Counted from the stretch's first letter, positions 43,337 through 52,464 are shown. The stretch is DNA of 64,000 nt from Runella sp. MFBS21 (GCF_029433105.1 NZ_JARNTW010000026.1:1-64000), one strand, 5' to 3'. Program-made: numbers and translations. Notes: a model not told the origin generated them from the sequence alone.

Positions 43337-43750
43337 ATGATTCAGTTTTTCAATGAGGATATAGACTTCAAAGTACCTCAATCACGCATCACAAAAAAAT
43401 GGTTATTAAACATAATTGAAGCGGAGGGGTTTCATCTGAACCAACTCAACTACATATTTTGTTCTGATGAGTACCTTCTCAAGATAAATCAACAATATCT
43501 TGAACATGACTTTTACACTGATATTATCACTTTCGACAATAGTGAAGAAGACAATCATATTGAAGGAGACATTTTTATAAGCATAGATAGAGTGAAAGAA
43601 AATGCCACTTTACATCAAAAAACTTTTGAAGAAGAATTGCTACGGGTGTTAGCACATGGAGTACTTCACTTAGTTGGATATGACGACCTTGAAGATGAGC
43701 AAGAACTTCAAATGAGAGCGAAAGAAGACCACTATTTATCTAAGCTATAA
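43337..43750 (+). CDS. ybeY: Endoribonuclease YbeY (rRNA maturation factor)
   Basis: 137 aa, single-domain metal-dependent RNase acting in 16S rRNA 3' processing and ribosome quality control. The zinc motif is LAHGVLHLVGYDD: two His are present and the usual third His is replaced by Asp, which I believe is common in Bacteroidota YbeY and does not imply loss of function. Other motifs: YLEHDFYTDIITFDN and GDIFISIDRVKENA. mnmG follows after 99 bp that contain a parS-like site. Confidence 0.94.
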   Translation: MIQFFNEDIDFKVPQSRITKKWLLNIIEAEGFHLNQLNYIFCSDEYLLKINQQYLEHDFYTDIITFDNSEEDNHIEGDIFISIDRVKENATLHQKTFEEELLRVLAHGVLHLVGYDDLEDEQELQMRAKEDHYLSKL

Positions 43751-43777
43751 GTAACTTTAAATCAACAACATACAAAG

Positions 43778-43793
43778 TGCTTCACGTGGAACA
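43778..43793. other. parS-like ParB binding site
   Basis: TGCTTCACGTGGAACA; its reverse complement TGTTCCACGTGAAGCA differs from the bacterial parS consensus (TGTTNCACGTGAAACA) at one position. It lies in the 99-bp gap upstream of mnmG and 3.8 kb from the DnaA-box cluster, where origin-proximal parS sites are expected. Confidence 0.8.
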
Positions 43794-43849
43794 TTTTAAT
43801 CATTTTCACAAAAAACACTTTTTTAGTACAACTCAACCACAAACAAGAG

Positions 43850-45712
43850 ATGTTTCCAAAATATGATGTAATAGTCGTAGGAGCAGGACATGCAGGATGC
43901 GAAGCGGCGGCGGCGGCGGCAAAGATGGGTTCGAGAGTCCTCCTTGTCACAATGAATATGCAAACGATAGCACAAATGTCATGCAACCCCGCAATGGGAG
44001 GAGTGGCAAAAGGGCAAATCGTTAGAGAGATAGACGCACTAGGAGGGCAGTCAGGAATCATTAGTGACAAAACAATGATTCAATTCAGAATGCTAAACCG
44101 CTCTAAAGGTCCAGCGATGTGGTCACCGAGATGCCAAAGCGATCGGATGAGATTCGCAGAAGAATGGCGCATGACTTTGGAGCAAACTCTGAATATTGAT
44201 TTTTGGCAAGATACCGCAAAAGAATTACTCATAAAAAACAAACAGGTAATCGGCATAAAAACAAGCCTCGGCATCGAAATTCAAAGTACTACAGTTGTAC
44301 TTACAAATGGGACATTTTTGAATGGTCTTATCCATATCGGTGAAAAAAACTTTGGTGGAGGAAGAGTAGGAGAGAAAGCCGCGACTGGTATTACAGAACA
44401 ATTAATGACATTGGGATTTGAATCAGGTCGGATGAAAACCGGCACTCCTCCTAGAATTGACGGGCGTTCATTGAACTACGAAAGAATGGAGGAACAACCC
44501 GGAGATGAGAATCCAGCGAATTTTTCTTATACCGATACACCCCAACTATCCCAACAAAGAAGTTGTTGGATTACCTATACCAATGAAGACGTACATGCGG
44601 TATTAAGAACAGGATTCGATAAATCGCCAATGTTTACGGGAAGGATAAAAGGACTAGGGCCTCGTTATTGCCCTTCAGTAGAAGATAAAATCAACCGATT
44701 TGCCGATAAAGACCGTCATCAAATATTCGTAGAACCAGAAGGATGGAATACGGTGGAAATATATGTAAATGGCTTTTCGACATCGCTACCAGAAGATATA
44801 CAATACAAAGCCTTACGGTTGATTCCAGGATTTGAAAATGCACGAATGTTTAGACCAGGTTACGCTATTGAATACGATTACTTTCCTCCGACTCAATTAC
44901 AGCTCACGCTAGAAACACATCTGATTAAAAACTTATTTTTTGCAGGTCAAATCAACGGTACAACTGGCTACGAAGAGGCGGCTTGCCAAGGATTAATTGC
45001 CGGAATAAATGCGCACCAAAATGCCCACGAACTTGAGCCTTTTATTCTGAAACGGTCGGAAGCATACATAGGAGTATTGGTAGATGACCTAGTCAATAAA
45101 GGCACAGAAGAGCCCTATCGAATGTTTACTTCAAGGGCCGAATATCGCACCTTATTAAGACAAGATAATGCCGATATTCGACTTACCGAGAAAGGGTATC
45201 AAATAGGTCTAGCAGATGAAGCCCGCTATCAAAGAGTAAAAGAGAAGGTTGCCAATACGGAGTTTATTCTCAACGAACTAAAAACTACAAAAGCAAATCC
45301 AGAAGAAGTAAATAGTCTTTTGGAAGAGTTGGGGACGACCACAATCAAAGAGAAACAACCACTTTATCATTTGCTCAAAAGGCCCAATATCGAGATAGAA
45401 GACCTAAAGAAAATCAAAGGCTCAGTATCAGAATTCCTCAACAAATACGATGAAGAAACCCTAGAACAAGCCATGATAACGGTCAAGTATGAGAGCTATA
45501 TCGAGAAAGAAAGACTCATGGTCGAAAAAATGAATAAACTCGAAGACCTCGAAATTATTTCAGAATTTGACTATGATAGGGTTTCTGCATTGTCGTTTGA
45601 AGGTCGTCAAAAACTCAAAACTATTCGTCCGCGTACCTTGGGGCAAGCCTCCCGAATAAGCGGTGTAAGCCCTTCCGATGTTTCTATTTTGATGGTATAC
45701 TTAGGAAGATAA
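43850..45712 (+). CDS. mnmG: tRNA uridine-5-carboxymethylaminomethyl modification enzyme MnmG (GidA)
   Basis: 620 aa FAD protein that, with MnmE, makes the cmnm5 modification of wobble uridine in several tRNAs. FAD motif VVGAGHAGCEAAAAAAK at the N-terminus, the catalytic-Cys region MSCNPAMGGVAKGQIVREID (quoted in part: CNPAMGG), the second Cys region RMKTGTPPRIDGRS, and the C-terminal MnmE/tRNA-binding helical domain ending RISGVSPSDVSILMVYLGR. The alanine run is coded by four GCG repeats, unusually GC-rich for this region. gidA next to oriC is a classic arrangement, although here the gene points toward the origin. Confidence 0.97.
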   Translation: MFPKYDVIVVGAGHAGCEAAAAAAKMGSRVLLVTMNMQTIAQMSCNPAMGGVAKGQIVREIDALGGQSGIISDKTMIQFRMLNRSKGPAMWSPRCQSDRMRFAEEWRMTLEQTLNIDFWQDTAKELLIKNKQVIGIKTSLGIEIQSTTVVLTNGTFLNGLIHIGEKNFGGGRVGEKAATGITEQLMTLGFESGRMKTGTPPRIDGRSLNYERMEEQPGDENPANFSYTDTPQLSQQRSCWITYTNEDVHAVLRTGFDKSPMFTGRIKGLGPRYCPSVEDKINRFADKDRHQIFVEPEGWNTVEIYVNGFSTSLPEDIQYKALRLIPGFENARMFRPGYAIEYDYFPPTQLQLTLETHLIKNLFFAGQINGTTGYEEAACQGLIAGINAHQNAHELEPFILKRSEAYIGVLVDDLVNKGTEEPYRMFTSRAEYRTLLRQDNADIRLTEKGYQIGLADEARYQRVKEKVANTEFILNELKTTKANPEEVNSLLEELGTTTIKEKQPLYHLLKRPNIEIEDLKKIKGSVSEFLNKYDEETLEQAMITVKYESYIEKERLMVEKMNKLEDLEIISEFDYDRVSALSFEGRQKLKTIRPRTLGQASRISGVSPSDVSILMVYLGR

Positions 45713-45852
45713 ACTAAACTTGAAGAATAATCTCGTCGCATGTTTAGCTTTTACATACTTTAAGATTAGACAAAACCACACTCTATAAAGTTAAGTATAC
45801 CAAAGGAGAAAAAGCGATTATAATAATCCGTCTTTAAAAGATGTTAATTTGC

Positions 45853-45882
45853 AGGGGCTTTACGAAGCCCCTTTTATTTTTG
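45853..45882 (+). terminator. Terminator downstream of mnmG
   Basis: Stem AGGGGCTT (45853-45860)/AAGCCCCT (45865-45872), 4-nt loop TACG, then TTTATTTTTG. It lies about 140 bp after the mnmG stop codon. Confidence 0.8.
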
Positions 45883-45910
45883 TCAAAAAAAATCAAGCCA
45901 TTCATATCTT

Positions 45911-47578
45911 ATGATAGCACCATACAACCGTCCAAATTCTTGTCTATCTTACCTAAGAACTTTTTTTACATATACGGCTCTCTACTTTCTACTTCAATCT
46001 TGTGCCCAATCGGTTTCTCCTACGGGCGGTAAAAAAGATATAATTCCTCCTAGTCTTATAAAAAGTAATCCTATCCATAAACAAACCAACTACCGCCAAC
46101 AAACCGTAGAACTGGAGTTTGATGAATATATAGTGGTGGAGAATTTACAACAAAAACTTCTCATTACTCCAGATGCAGGAGAGTACAACTCCAAAGTAAA
46201 ACCCACTGGATTGCGAATTACATTTAAGCAACCCCTCGATTCTGCTACTACCTATTCTTTGGCATTTGGCGATGCTGTCAAAGATTTTAGCGAAAAAAAT
46301 CCAGCCAAAAATCTCCGACTTGTTTTTAGTACAGGTCCGATATTAGATTCCGCTTCGGTCTCAGGAACCGTCAAGGATTTGTTTACTAATAAACCCATGT
46401 TGGATGTTTTGGTAGGCCTTTACCCCAATACCGACACGCTCAATATTGAGAAAATGAAACCCAACTACTTTACTCGCTCTGATAGTTCGGGTAGGTTTAG
46501 TATTGAAAACATACACCCCAATTTTTATAAACTAATCGCTATCGATGACAAAAACCGCTCTTTGACCTACAATTCTAAGGCTGAGAGAATAGCATATTTA
46601 AGGGATAGTATCAGAGTTTTTGATTCTACGCAAATCTCAGACGTTTCAATGAAGCTATTTTTAGCCAATACGACCCCCTCAAAAGTGCGAAATACGCAGC
46701 CTAGAGCCAATTATTACTCCATCAATTATGATAAAGGATTTGTGGATTACAAAGTAAAATTTGACAATCCAGAAGACTCTATTCCGCATTTTCAGGCAGG
46801 AACCAATGAACTAAAGTTCTATAATACCAAAAATAAGAAGGACACTATACTTACCAAGATAATCATTAAAGACTCTCTCGGTATCCCGTTTGAACATGTC
46901 CAAAAAATCAAATTCAGAGAGAGTAGGGGAGGAGGTAAAAATGCAGACAGTAACCGAGACCCCTTCGAAATGAAAACGAATTTTAAAGAAGGTGAAGAAA
47001 TAGAACCACGTTTGGTAAATCTAAAGTTTACATTTACGAAGCCCCTTCAAATAGCAAAACCAGAGCAACTAGAGTTTTATAGTGATAGCACCAGAACTGA
47101 AAAAGTAGCACTTACCGACTATAAATGGGAAAATAATAATACTATTCTTTCGCTTTCAAGGCCTATTAGCGCACGAAGAGAATTTAAAATTATCATTCCA
47201 AAAAACACCTTTATCAGTGTTGAAAACGATACTATCCCGGCTAAAACATACAAACTACCTATCATGGACGAAGAAGACTACGGAACACTAGAAGGCGAAA
47301 TAAAAGGAAGCGATGATAATCTTATTGTGGAACTTCTAGATGATAAGTATGAAGTAGTCAAAACAATCACAGGGCAAAAGTCTTATAGCTTCACCTATTT
47401 AAAACCCGCCTCATACTATCTGCGCGTCATTGTGGATAAAAACAACAATGGTCGTTGGGATTCAGGAGACATTAAGCAAAAAACCTTAGCTGAACCCATC
47501 ATCTTTCACCCTGATGAGGTCAAAGTGAAGAAAAATTTTGTAATGAGTGGTATAGATATAGACTTATCCACAAAATAA
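45911..47578 (+). CDS. Ig-like (Big_5) domain lipoprotein
   Basis: 555 aa. The N-terminus has a lipoprotein signal ending YFLLQSC (Cys about 31), a little long because of a basic 15-residue start. Mature residues about 45-135 form a bacterial Ig-like domain of the SbsA type (Big_5: IPPSLIKSNP, VELEFDEYI, LRITFKQPLDSATTYSLAFGDAV). The rest is beta-rich with an Ig- or transthyretin-like segment (VSGTVKDLFTNKPMLDVLVGLYP) and a C-terminal YYLRVIVDKNNNGRWDSGD motif. It is surface- or periplasm-exposed with no known activity. Its last codons contain the first perfect DnaA box of the origin. Confidence 0.82.
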   Translation: MIAPYNRPNSCLSYLRTFFTYTALYFLLQSCAQSVSPTGGKKDIIPPSLIKSNPIHKQTNYRQQTVELEFDEYIVVENLQQKLLITPDAGEYNSKVKPTGLRITFKQPLDSATTYSLAFGDAVKDFSEKNPAKNLRLVFSTGPILDSASVSGTVKDLFTNKPMLDVLVGLYPNTDTLNIEKMKPNYFTRSDSSGRFSIENIHPNFYKLIAIDDKNRSLTYNSKAERIAYLRDSIRVFDSTQISDVSMKLFLANTTPSKVRNTQPRANYYSINYDKGFVDYKVKFDNPEDSIPHFQAGTNELKFYNTKNKKDTILTKIIIKDSLGIPFEHVQKIKFRESRGGGKNADSNRDPFEMKTNFKEGEEIEPRLVNLKFTFTKPLQIAKPEQLEFYSDSTRTEKVALTDYKWENNNTILSLSRPISARREFKIIIPKNTFISVENDTIPAKTYKLPIMDEEDYGTLEGEIKGSDDNLIVELLDDKYEVVKTITGQKSYSFTYLKPASYYLRVIVDKNNNGRWDSGDIKQKTLAEPIIFHPDEVKVKKNFVMSGIDIDLSTK

Positions 47579-48138
47579 TTCACAATTATCACATTGTGTG
47601 GATAAGCTATTTAGGGTTTTGGCTCATTATTTGTGAACTGTTTAAAAAGAGCAATGTTAATATAAGGCTGTGAAACTACATTTTCACAAAAAATCAAAAG
47701 TTGCGGAAAAAATGTGAATAATAATGTGGATAACTATCATAGCAGTGGGTAAGTTGGTGGATAAGTACTCGCATAACTTGTAGATAACCTTCCAAAAGTG
47801 TGGATAAAAAGTTATACACATCCAGACTGTTTGTAATCATCCCCTTTTTACACATATTTTCAAGGTGTTTTAAACAGTAAAAACCGTGGATAAACAACCT
47901 TCCACATCGTTGATAAAAATATCCACAATCCACCAGTAATTGTGAATATTTGCATATATTCCTGAAAAACAGTAATTTCAGTTGTGGATAAAAATAAAAT
48001 ACTGTGGATAAACCTCTCATTTATTCACATGTTCGTTTTAGAGTAACGTGGAAAACTAGTTGATAACTTTATTGTCCACATATCCACGGCGGTAATGAAC
48101 TTTAATAGTTTTAAAAATTAAATATTTAAGTTATTAAA
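47564..48138. other. oriC: Probable chromosomal replication origin (oriC)
   Basis: A stretch of about 560 bp without a gene. Perfect DnaA boxes TTATCCACA lie at 47564-47572 (+), and as TGTGGATAA at 47597-47605, 47725-47733, 47799-47807, 47983-47991 and 48003-48011 (-). Boxes fitting TTWTNCACA lie at 47713-47721 (-), 47812-47820 (+), 47846-47854 (+) and 48021-48029 (+). One-mismatch copies are at about 47759, 47779, 47885 and 47919. An AT-rich tract at about 48099-48138, just before the TPR gene, is a likely unwinding element. mnmG and a parS-like site lie within 4.4 kb. dnaA itself is not in the window. Confidence 0.88.
48099..48138. other. AT-rich candidate DNA unwinding element
   Basis: Almost pure A/T (ACTTTAATAGTTTTAAAAAT and on to the start codon at 48139), directly next to the DnaA-box cluster. 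The placement fits a duplex-unwinding element. No clear DnaA-trio repeat was recognised. Confidence 0.5.
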
Positions 48139-49977
48139 ATGGGTGCAAGAAAAGTGTGTATAACCTCGCTCTATCGCTCAGCGTACTTATTAGGAATTTT
48201 TTCACTTTGGAGTTATACAAGTTGTCTTGCCCAAAGTGATGCAGATTTGGCTGATGCTTATTTCCAAAAAGGAGAATGTGACAAAGTGGTGACGCTTTAT
48301 CAAAAAGTGCTGCGTAAAGACTTCAATAAAATTTATTTGAGGAGATATGTGAACTGCATGATCAAATTGAAAAACTTTGAAGAAGCAGAGAAATTCTTTA
48401 AACGTCAGCAGAAAGCTGACGAAAAGTTTGGATACTTATACACACTGTATTGGGGACGAATGCTTGAGCAAATGGGACAAGTGCCTGCAGCTACTCTCAA
48501 ATACCAAGAAAGTATCGCTCAAGCTCCACCCAAAGATATCAATGCCTATAAAGATCTCTCGGAAGAATTTAGAGAAATAGACAATACGGAAGCAGCTATC
48601 AATGCCTTGCTCAAAGGCAGAGACATGGCAGGAAACGATAATCTCTTTAAAATGGAATTGGCGGCTTTGTATGCGCAAACCGGAAAAACCGAGCAGATGA
48701 TTGAGGAGCTTTTAAGCCTAGGTGTAGTTATTCAGAGCAAAGAAGTGATTCAAAACTATTTTCAGGATTTTTTGCGGGAAGAAAAAGACCAAGCCAAGTT
48801 TGAAAAAATTCTTTATGAAAAAATTCAAAGACAACCTAATGAAACTTTCTATGCTGAAATGCTCATTTGGTTTTTGACCCAAAAGAAGCAGTTCAGTAAA
48901 GCATTTATACAAGAAAGAGCGCTAGATAGACGACTCAAATATAACGGCGCAAAAATATTTGATCTTGGAAATCTAGCTTTACAAAATAAAGACTATGGAG
49001 CTTCTATACAATCGTTTGAGTACATCATCAAAGAGTATCCGCAAGGACAGCTATATCCTTATGCAAGGCGCATGGTCATCGTGGCAAGAGAAGAACAAGT
49101 CAAAAATACTTTTCCTATTGAGCAAGCCGCTGTAAGAAAACTGATAGAAGATTACAAAAAACTATTGGGAGAATTGGGTCAAAATAATCGTACCCTTGAT
49201 GCAATGAGAAGTATGGCCAATCTATACGCTTTTTATCTCAACGAAAAAGATACGGCCACAGTCATCTTACAAAATGCGATAAAAATTGGCAGAGCAGAAA
49301 GTGACTTTATAGATAAGTGCAAATTGGATTTGGGGGATATCTTTTTGCTTAAAAACGAACCTTGGGAATCGACACTATTATACTCTCAAGTCGAAAAGTC
49401 TCAAAAAGAAACCCCACTAGGCTACGAAGCTAAGTTAAGAAATGCCCGACTCAACTATTATAAAGGTGATTTTGCGTTGGCAAAAGACATCTTAGATATT
49501 CTAAAAATGGCAACTTCTCGGGAAATTGCCAATGATGCCGGCTCATTGAGTTTGTTGATTCAAGATAATACGGGTTTAGATACGTCAGAAGCTGCGATGA
49601 GAGAATACGCAGCAATAGACCTATTACTTTATCAAAATCAAACTACGGAGGCGTTAGCGGCCTTAGACGAGCTCTTTAAAAAATATAAAGATCATTCCTT
49701 AGCCGACGAAATATTGTGGCTCAAAGCACGGACCTATGCCAAAATGGGTGATCATCAGAAGGCGGTGGATAACTTACAGCAAATTGTGGAAAAGTTCTCT
49801 GCTGATATATTAGCGGATGATGCCTTGTTTATGATGGCCGAGCTTTACCAAAATCGTTTTAAGGATAAAGAAAAAGCAATGGAACTTTACCAAACTATCC
49901 TTGAAAAACATCCTGCGAGTATTTATGGGGCGGAAGCCAGAAAACAGTTCCGACTTTTGAGAGGAGATTCTTTATAA
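48139..49977 (+). CDS. Secreted tetratricopeptide repeat protein
   Basis: 612 aa. Signal peptide to about residue 31 (YTSCLAQ), then TPR helices over the whole length: DAYFQKGECDKVVTLYQKVL near the N-terminus, ALAALDELFKKYKDHSLADEIL, DHQKAVDNLQQIVEKFSADI and KAMELYQTILEKHPASIYG near the end. The last repeats resemble those of YbgF/BamD-type periplasmic proteins that bind envelope complexes. It is the first gene right of the putative origin, co-directional with replication, and is followed by a phosphatase gene after 8 bp, so the two are likely co-transcribed. Confidence 0.85.
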   Translation: MGARKVCITSLYRSAYLLGIFSLWSYTSCLAQSDADLADAYFQKGECDKVVTLYQKVLRKDFNKIYLRRYVNCMIKLKNFEEAEKFFKRQQKADEKFGYLYTLYWGRMLEQMGQVPAATLKYQESIAQAPPKDINAYKDLSEEFREIDNTEAAINALLKGRDMAGNDNLFKMELAALYAQTGKTEQMIEELLSLGVVIQSKEVIQNYFQDFLREEKDQAKFEKILYEKIQRQPNETFYAEMLIWFLTQKKQFSKAFIQERALDRRLKYNGAKIFDLGNLALQNKDYGASIQSFEYIIKEYPQGQLYPYARRMVIVAREEQVKNTFPIEQAAVRKLIEDYKKLLGELGQNNRTLDAMRSMANLYAFYLNEKDTATVILQNAIKIGRAESDFIDKCKLDLGDIFLLKNEPWESTLLYSQVEKSQKETPLGYEAKLRNARLNYYKGDFALAKDILDILKMATSREIANDAGSLSLLIQDNTGLDTSEAAMREYAAIDLLLYQNQTTEALAALDELFKKYKDHSLADEILWLKARTYAKMGDHQKAVDNLQQIVEKFSADILADDALFMMAELYQNRFKDKEKAMELYQTILEKHPASIYGAEARKQFRLLRGDSL

Positions 49978-49985
49978 AATTCGTT

Positions 49986-50510
49986 ATGACTAAAAAAACT
50001 TTAAAACTCCATCTTTCTATACTTATATCAGCACAGATACTAATAAGTAGTTGCTATAGCTCTACTTTCTATCTAGTACGCCACGCAGAGCGGCTAGATC
50101 AAACTGAAGATACACCCCTCTCCGAAGCAGGAAAAAAAAGAGGAGAAGACTTAGCGCTACTATTAAAAGATAAACAGATTGATTCCGTTTTTGTGAGTAA
50201 ATACCAAAGAACCTTACAAACGGCACAGCCACTGCTTAATGAGCTAAACCAAAAAACGGGCGTTTATGAAACCAAACCAGTCACGATAATCGCAAATCGT
50301 TTAAAAAAACTGAAAGGTAAAAATGCACTGATGGTGGGACATAACAACAATGTCATCGAAACCGCAGTAGCATTAGGGGCAAAACCTACCCTTAAGAGCA
50401 TTGAGCATACTGATTATGACAATCTTTTGATAGTCAAGATAAAAAGACGGTTTTTTTGGGAAAGAGTAAGCCTCACTGAAACTACTTATGGCCAAAAAAC
50501 ATTGCCATAA
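49986..50510 (+). CDS. Histidine phosphatase family lipoprotein
   Basis: 174 aa. Lipoprotein signal ending ILISSC (Cys 23). The catalytic RHA motif LVRHAERLD (His 33) and the second-site VGHNNNVIE are present, with the SixA/phosphoglycerate-mutase pattern PLSEAGKKRGEDLA and SKYQRTLQTAQPLL. Location outside the cytoplasm makes a classical phosphoglycerate mutase role unlikely; it may dephosphorylate an external substrate. It follows the TPR gene by 8 bp. The stop codon is 1 bp from that of convergent mraY. Confidence 0.9.
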   Translation: MTKKTLKLHLSILISAQILISSCYSSTFYLVRHAERLDQTEDTPLSEAGKKRGEDLALLLKDKQIDSVFVSKYQRTLQTAQPLLNELNQKTGVYETKPVTIIANRLKKLKGKNALMVGHNNNVIETAVALGAKPTLKSIEHTDYDNLLIVKIKRRFFWERVSLTETTYGQKTLP

Positions 50511-50511
50511 A

Positions 50512-51726
50512 CTATCGTAATTTGAGGGTAACTAAAGTGGCTATCGCTAAAATAATCCCAATAATCCAGAAACGAGCTACTATTTTGGCTTCGTGATAGC
50601 CTTTCTTTTGGAAATGGTGGTGTAGAGGTGACATCAAAAAAATACGTTTTCCTTCGCCATATTTTCGTTTTGTGTATTTGAAGTAGCTGACCTGCATAAT
50701 TACCGAGAGAAGTTCGGCAAAGAAAATACCACACATGATAGGGATGAGGAGTTCTTTTCTGATAGCCAAAGAGATAACCGCAATCACCCCTCCTAGCATT
50801 AGACTTCCTGTATCTCCCATAAAAACCTGAGCAGGGTAAGAATTATACCATAAAAATCCAATACAAGCTCCTACAAAAGCAGCAATAAATATTACTAATT
50901 CGCCCGAATTAGGAATATACATGACGTTGAGATATTGTGAAAAGCGAGTATTACCTGATATATAAGCCAATACACCCAGTGTAAGAGCTATAATAATGGA
51001 TGTCCCAGCCGCTAAGCCGTCTATGCCGTCGGTGATATTGGCACCATTAGAGACAGCTGTAATGATAAACACAGCCATTATGGTGTAAATTATCCATGTA
51101 TAACTATCTGGTAATAATCCAAAAAGTAGATTGGAATAATCGAATTCGTTGTTTTTAATAAAAGGAACTGTGGTAGTAGTAGGGTTAATGACATCGCTAT
51201 ATCTTTGAATTTCCCCAATGGCAGTGCTGATGATAGGTTTGTCATATACCCGAATCTTAACGTGCTGGTTAAAAGACAATGTAAGCCCCACAATCAGTCC
51301 CAAACCTACTTGCCCCACAATCTTAAACTTACCTTGGAGCCCTTCTTTATTATTTTTAAACTTCTTTATATAATCATCTATAAATCCAATTAATCCCGTC
51401 CAAACAGTCGTAATAATCAATAAGACGATATAGACATTGGATAATTTTGCAAAAAGAAGTACTGGAATGAGTAAAGACGCTATGATAATAAATCCCCCCA
51501 TAGTTGGAGTCCCTTTTTTCTCCATTTGCCCCTGTAATCCCAAATCACGAATAGTTTCGCCGATTTGTTGACGACGGAGAAAATCAATGATGCGACTACC
51601 AAATATTGCTGCAATAAGAAGAGACGTAACAGTAGCACCTAAAGCCCTGAAAGAAATATATTGAAATACTCCTGCACCAGGAAAGTTGAATTCTTTGTCA
51701 AGAAATGAAAATAAGTAGTAAAGCAT
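50512..51726 (-). CDS. mraY: Phospho-N-acetylmuramoyl-pentapeptide-transferase
   Basis: 404 aa integral membrane enzyme that makes lipid I from UDP-MurNAc-pentapeptide and undecaprenyl phosphate. About ten helices; Asp-rich catalytic motifs [26 protein letters not shown] and [13 protein letters not shown], plus the C-terminal [19 protein letters not shown] loop (here in part: LHHHFQKKG). It is about 30 residues longer than most bacterial MraY because of an inserted loop around residues 150-185. It stands alone on the minus strand, 19 kb from murD and on the other side of the putative origin, although it normally lies directly before murD. Confidence 0.97.
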   Translation of the reverse strand: MLYYLFSFLDKEFNFPGAGVFQYISFRALGATVTSLLIAAIFGSRIIDFLRRQQIGETIRDLGLQGQMEKKGTPTMGGFIIIASLLIPVLLFAKLSNVYIVLLIITTVWTGLIGFIDDYIKKFKNNKEGLQGKFKIVGQVGLGLIVGLTLSFNQHVKIRVYDKPIISTAIGEIQRYSDVINPTTTTVPFIKNNEFDYSNLLFGLLPDSYTWIIYTIMAVFIITAVSNGANITDGIDGLAAGTSIIIALTLGVLAYISGNTRFSQYLNVMYIPNSGELVIFIAAFVGACIGFLWYNSYPAQVFMGDTGSLMLGGVIAVISLAIRKELLIPIMCGIFFAELLSVIMQVSYFKYTKRKYGEGKRIFLMSPLHHHFQKKGYHEAKIVARFWIIGIILAIATLVTLKLR

Positions 51727-51749
51727 AATGAAAGATGAGGTTAGGCTAA

Positions 51750-51805
51750 ACTAAAAAACGCCTATACTTTGCACACAAGGGGGCAAGTATAGGCATTTTT
51801 AGTAA
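51750..51805 (-). terminator. Terminator of the 173-aa membrane-anchored protein gene
   Basis: Perfect 10-bp stem 51760-51769/51785-51794 (GCCTATACTT and complement) with a 15-nt loop, and TTTTTTAG after the stem on the minus strand. It lies between this gene and mraY. Confidence 0.75.
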
Positions 51806-51831
51806 AATTCAGAAAAATCTATGTAAAGGAA

Positions 51832-52353
51832 TTACTCAGCCAAATGGAATGCCATCTTTACTTCCTCGTAATCACTCATATTGACGGGTGATTTTTTTAC
51901 TAACGAATTAGGAATCAGTATATAACGATACTGCTGTTTTTTGGTAGGATTAAACCTACCTTTCAAACCTATCGTCACGATTCGCAGAGAGGAAGAGTTG
52001 GGTAATGTATAATCAAAACGCTGTTCGGAGCTATCCGTATTTAATGTAAATGGAAGGGTATGTATATCGTTATCAATTTTTGAGTAAACATAAAGTTGAT
52101 TGTTTTCTAGCGTATTACTATTAATTTTGATTTGATTGATTTCGTAAGAACGAGCCGGCAATCCAAACACACTAGTACTTACCCAGTGCTCTACAGGAAT
52201 CCAGTCAGAAGCAACCACATCCGTAGTATTTAAATCTAGAAATGGCTGAGAGGTTTTAGGAACGGCTAAGCCTGTACAATTGAGCATCCAGCCCAAAAGA
52301 AAAAACACTACTACACTTAATAATCCAAAGGAGTAAAATCTTCTCATAAGCAC
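51832..52353 (-). CDS. Unrecognised membrane-anchored or secreted protein
   Basis: 173 aa, not recognised. One N-terminal hydrophobic segment (about residues 8-25) followed by Cys 26; the sequence MLNC is a poor lipobox because of Asn before Cys, so a plain membrane anchor or signal peptide is as likely. The mature part is beta-rich (VEHWVSTSVFGLPARSY, LYVYSKIDND, SSLRIVTIGLKG, QYRYILIPNS) without catalytic motifs. The basic KKSP segment near the end and FHLAE tail show nothing diagnostic. It lies alone between terminators and the HHH-barrel gene. Confidence 0.65.
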   Translation of the reverse strand: MLMRRFYSFGLLSVVVFFLLGWMLNCTGLAVPKTSQPFLDLNTTDVVASDWIPVEHWVSTSVFGLPARSYEINQIKINSNTLENNQLYVYSKIDNDIHTLPFTLNTDSSEQRFDYTLPNSSSLRIVTIGLKGRFNPTKKQQYRYILIPNSLVKKSPVNMSDYEEVKMAFHLAE

Positions 52354-52464
52354 ACAATGTAATATTGACCTATAACGGGGTACTAGGGTTCATATTTACA
52401 AAATTTATGCCAAAATGATAATAGAGATAAATCATTGATAATAAGTGAGAAATAATATACTTTT

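Noticed and set aside
43650-43690. Loss of the third zinc-binding His in YbeY as a sign of inactivation
   Set aside because: Asp at this place is, to my knowledge, usual in Bacteroidota YbeY, and the protein is otherwise complete.
43762-44070. Open frame on the minus strand across the ybeY-mnmG gap and mnmG start
   Set aside because: It is a shadow of mnmG; its end reads FHVKH only because it translates through the parS-like palindrome.
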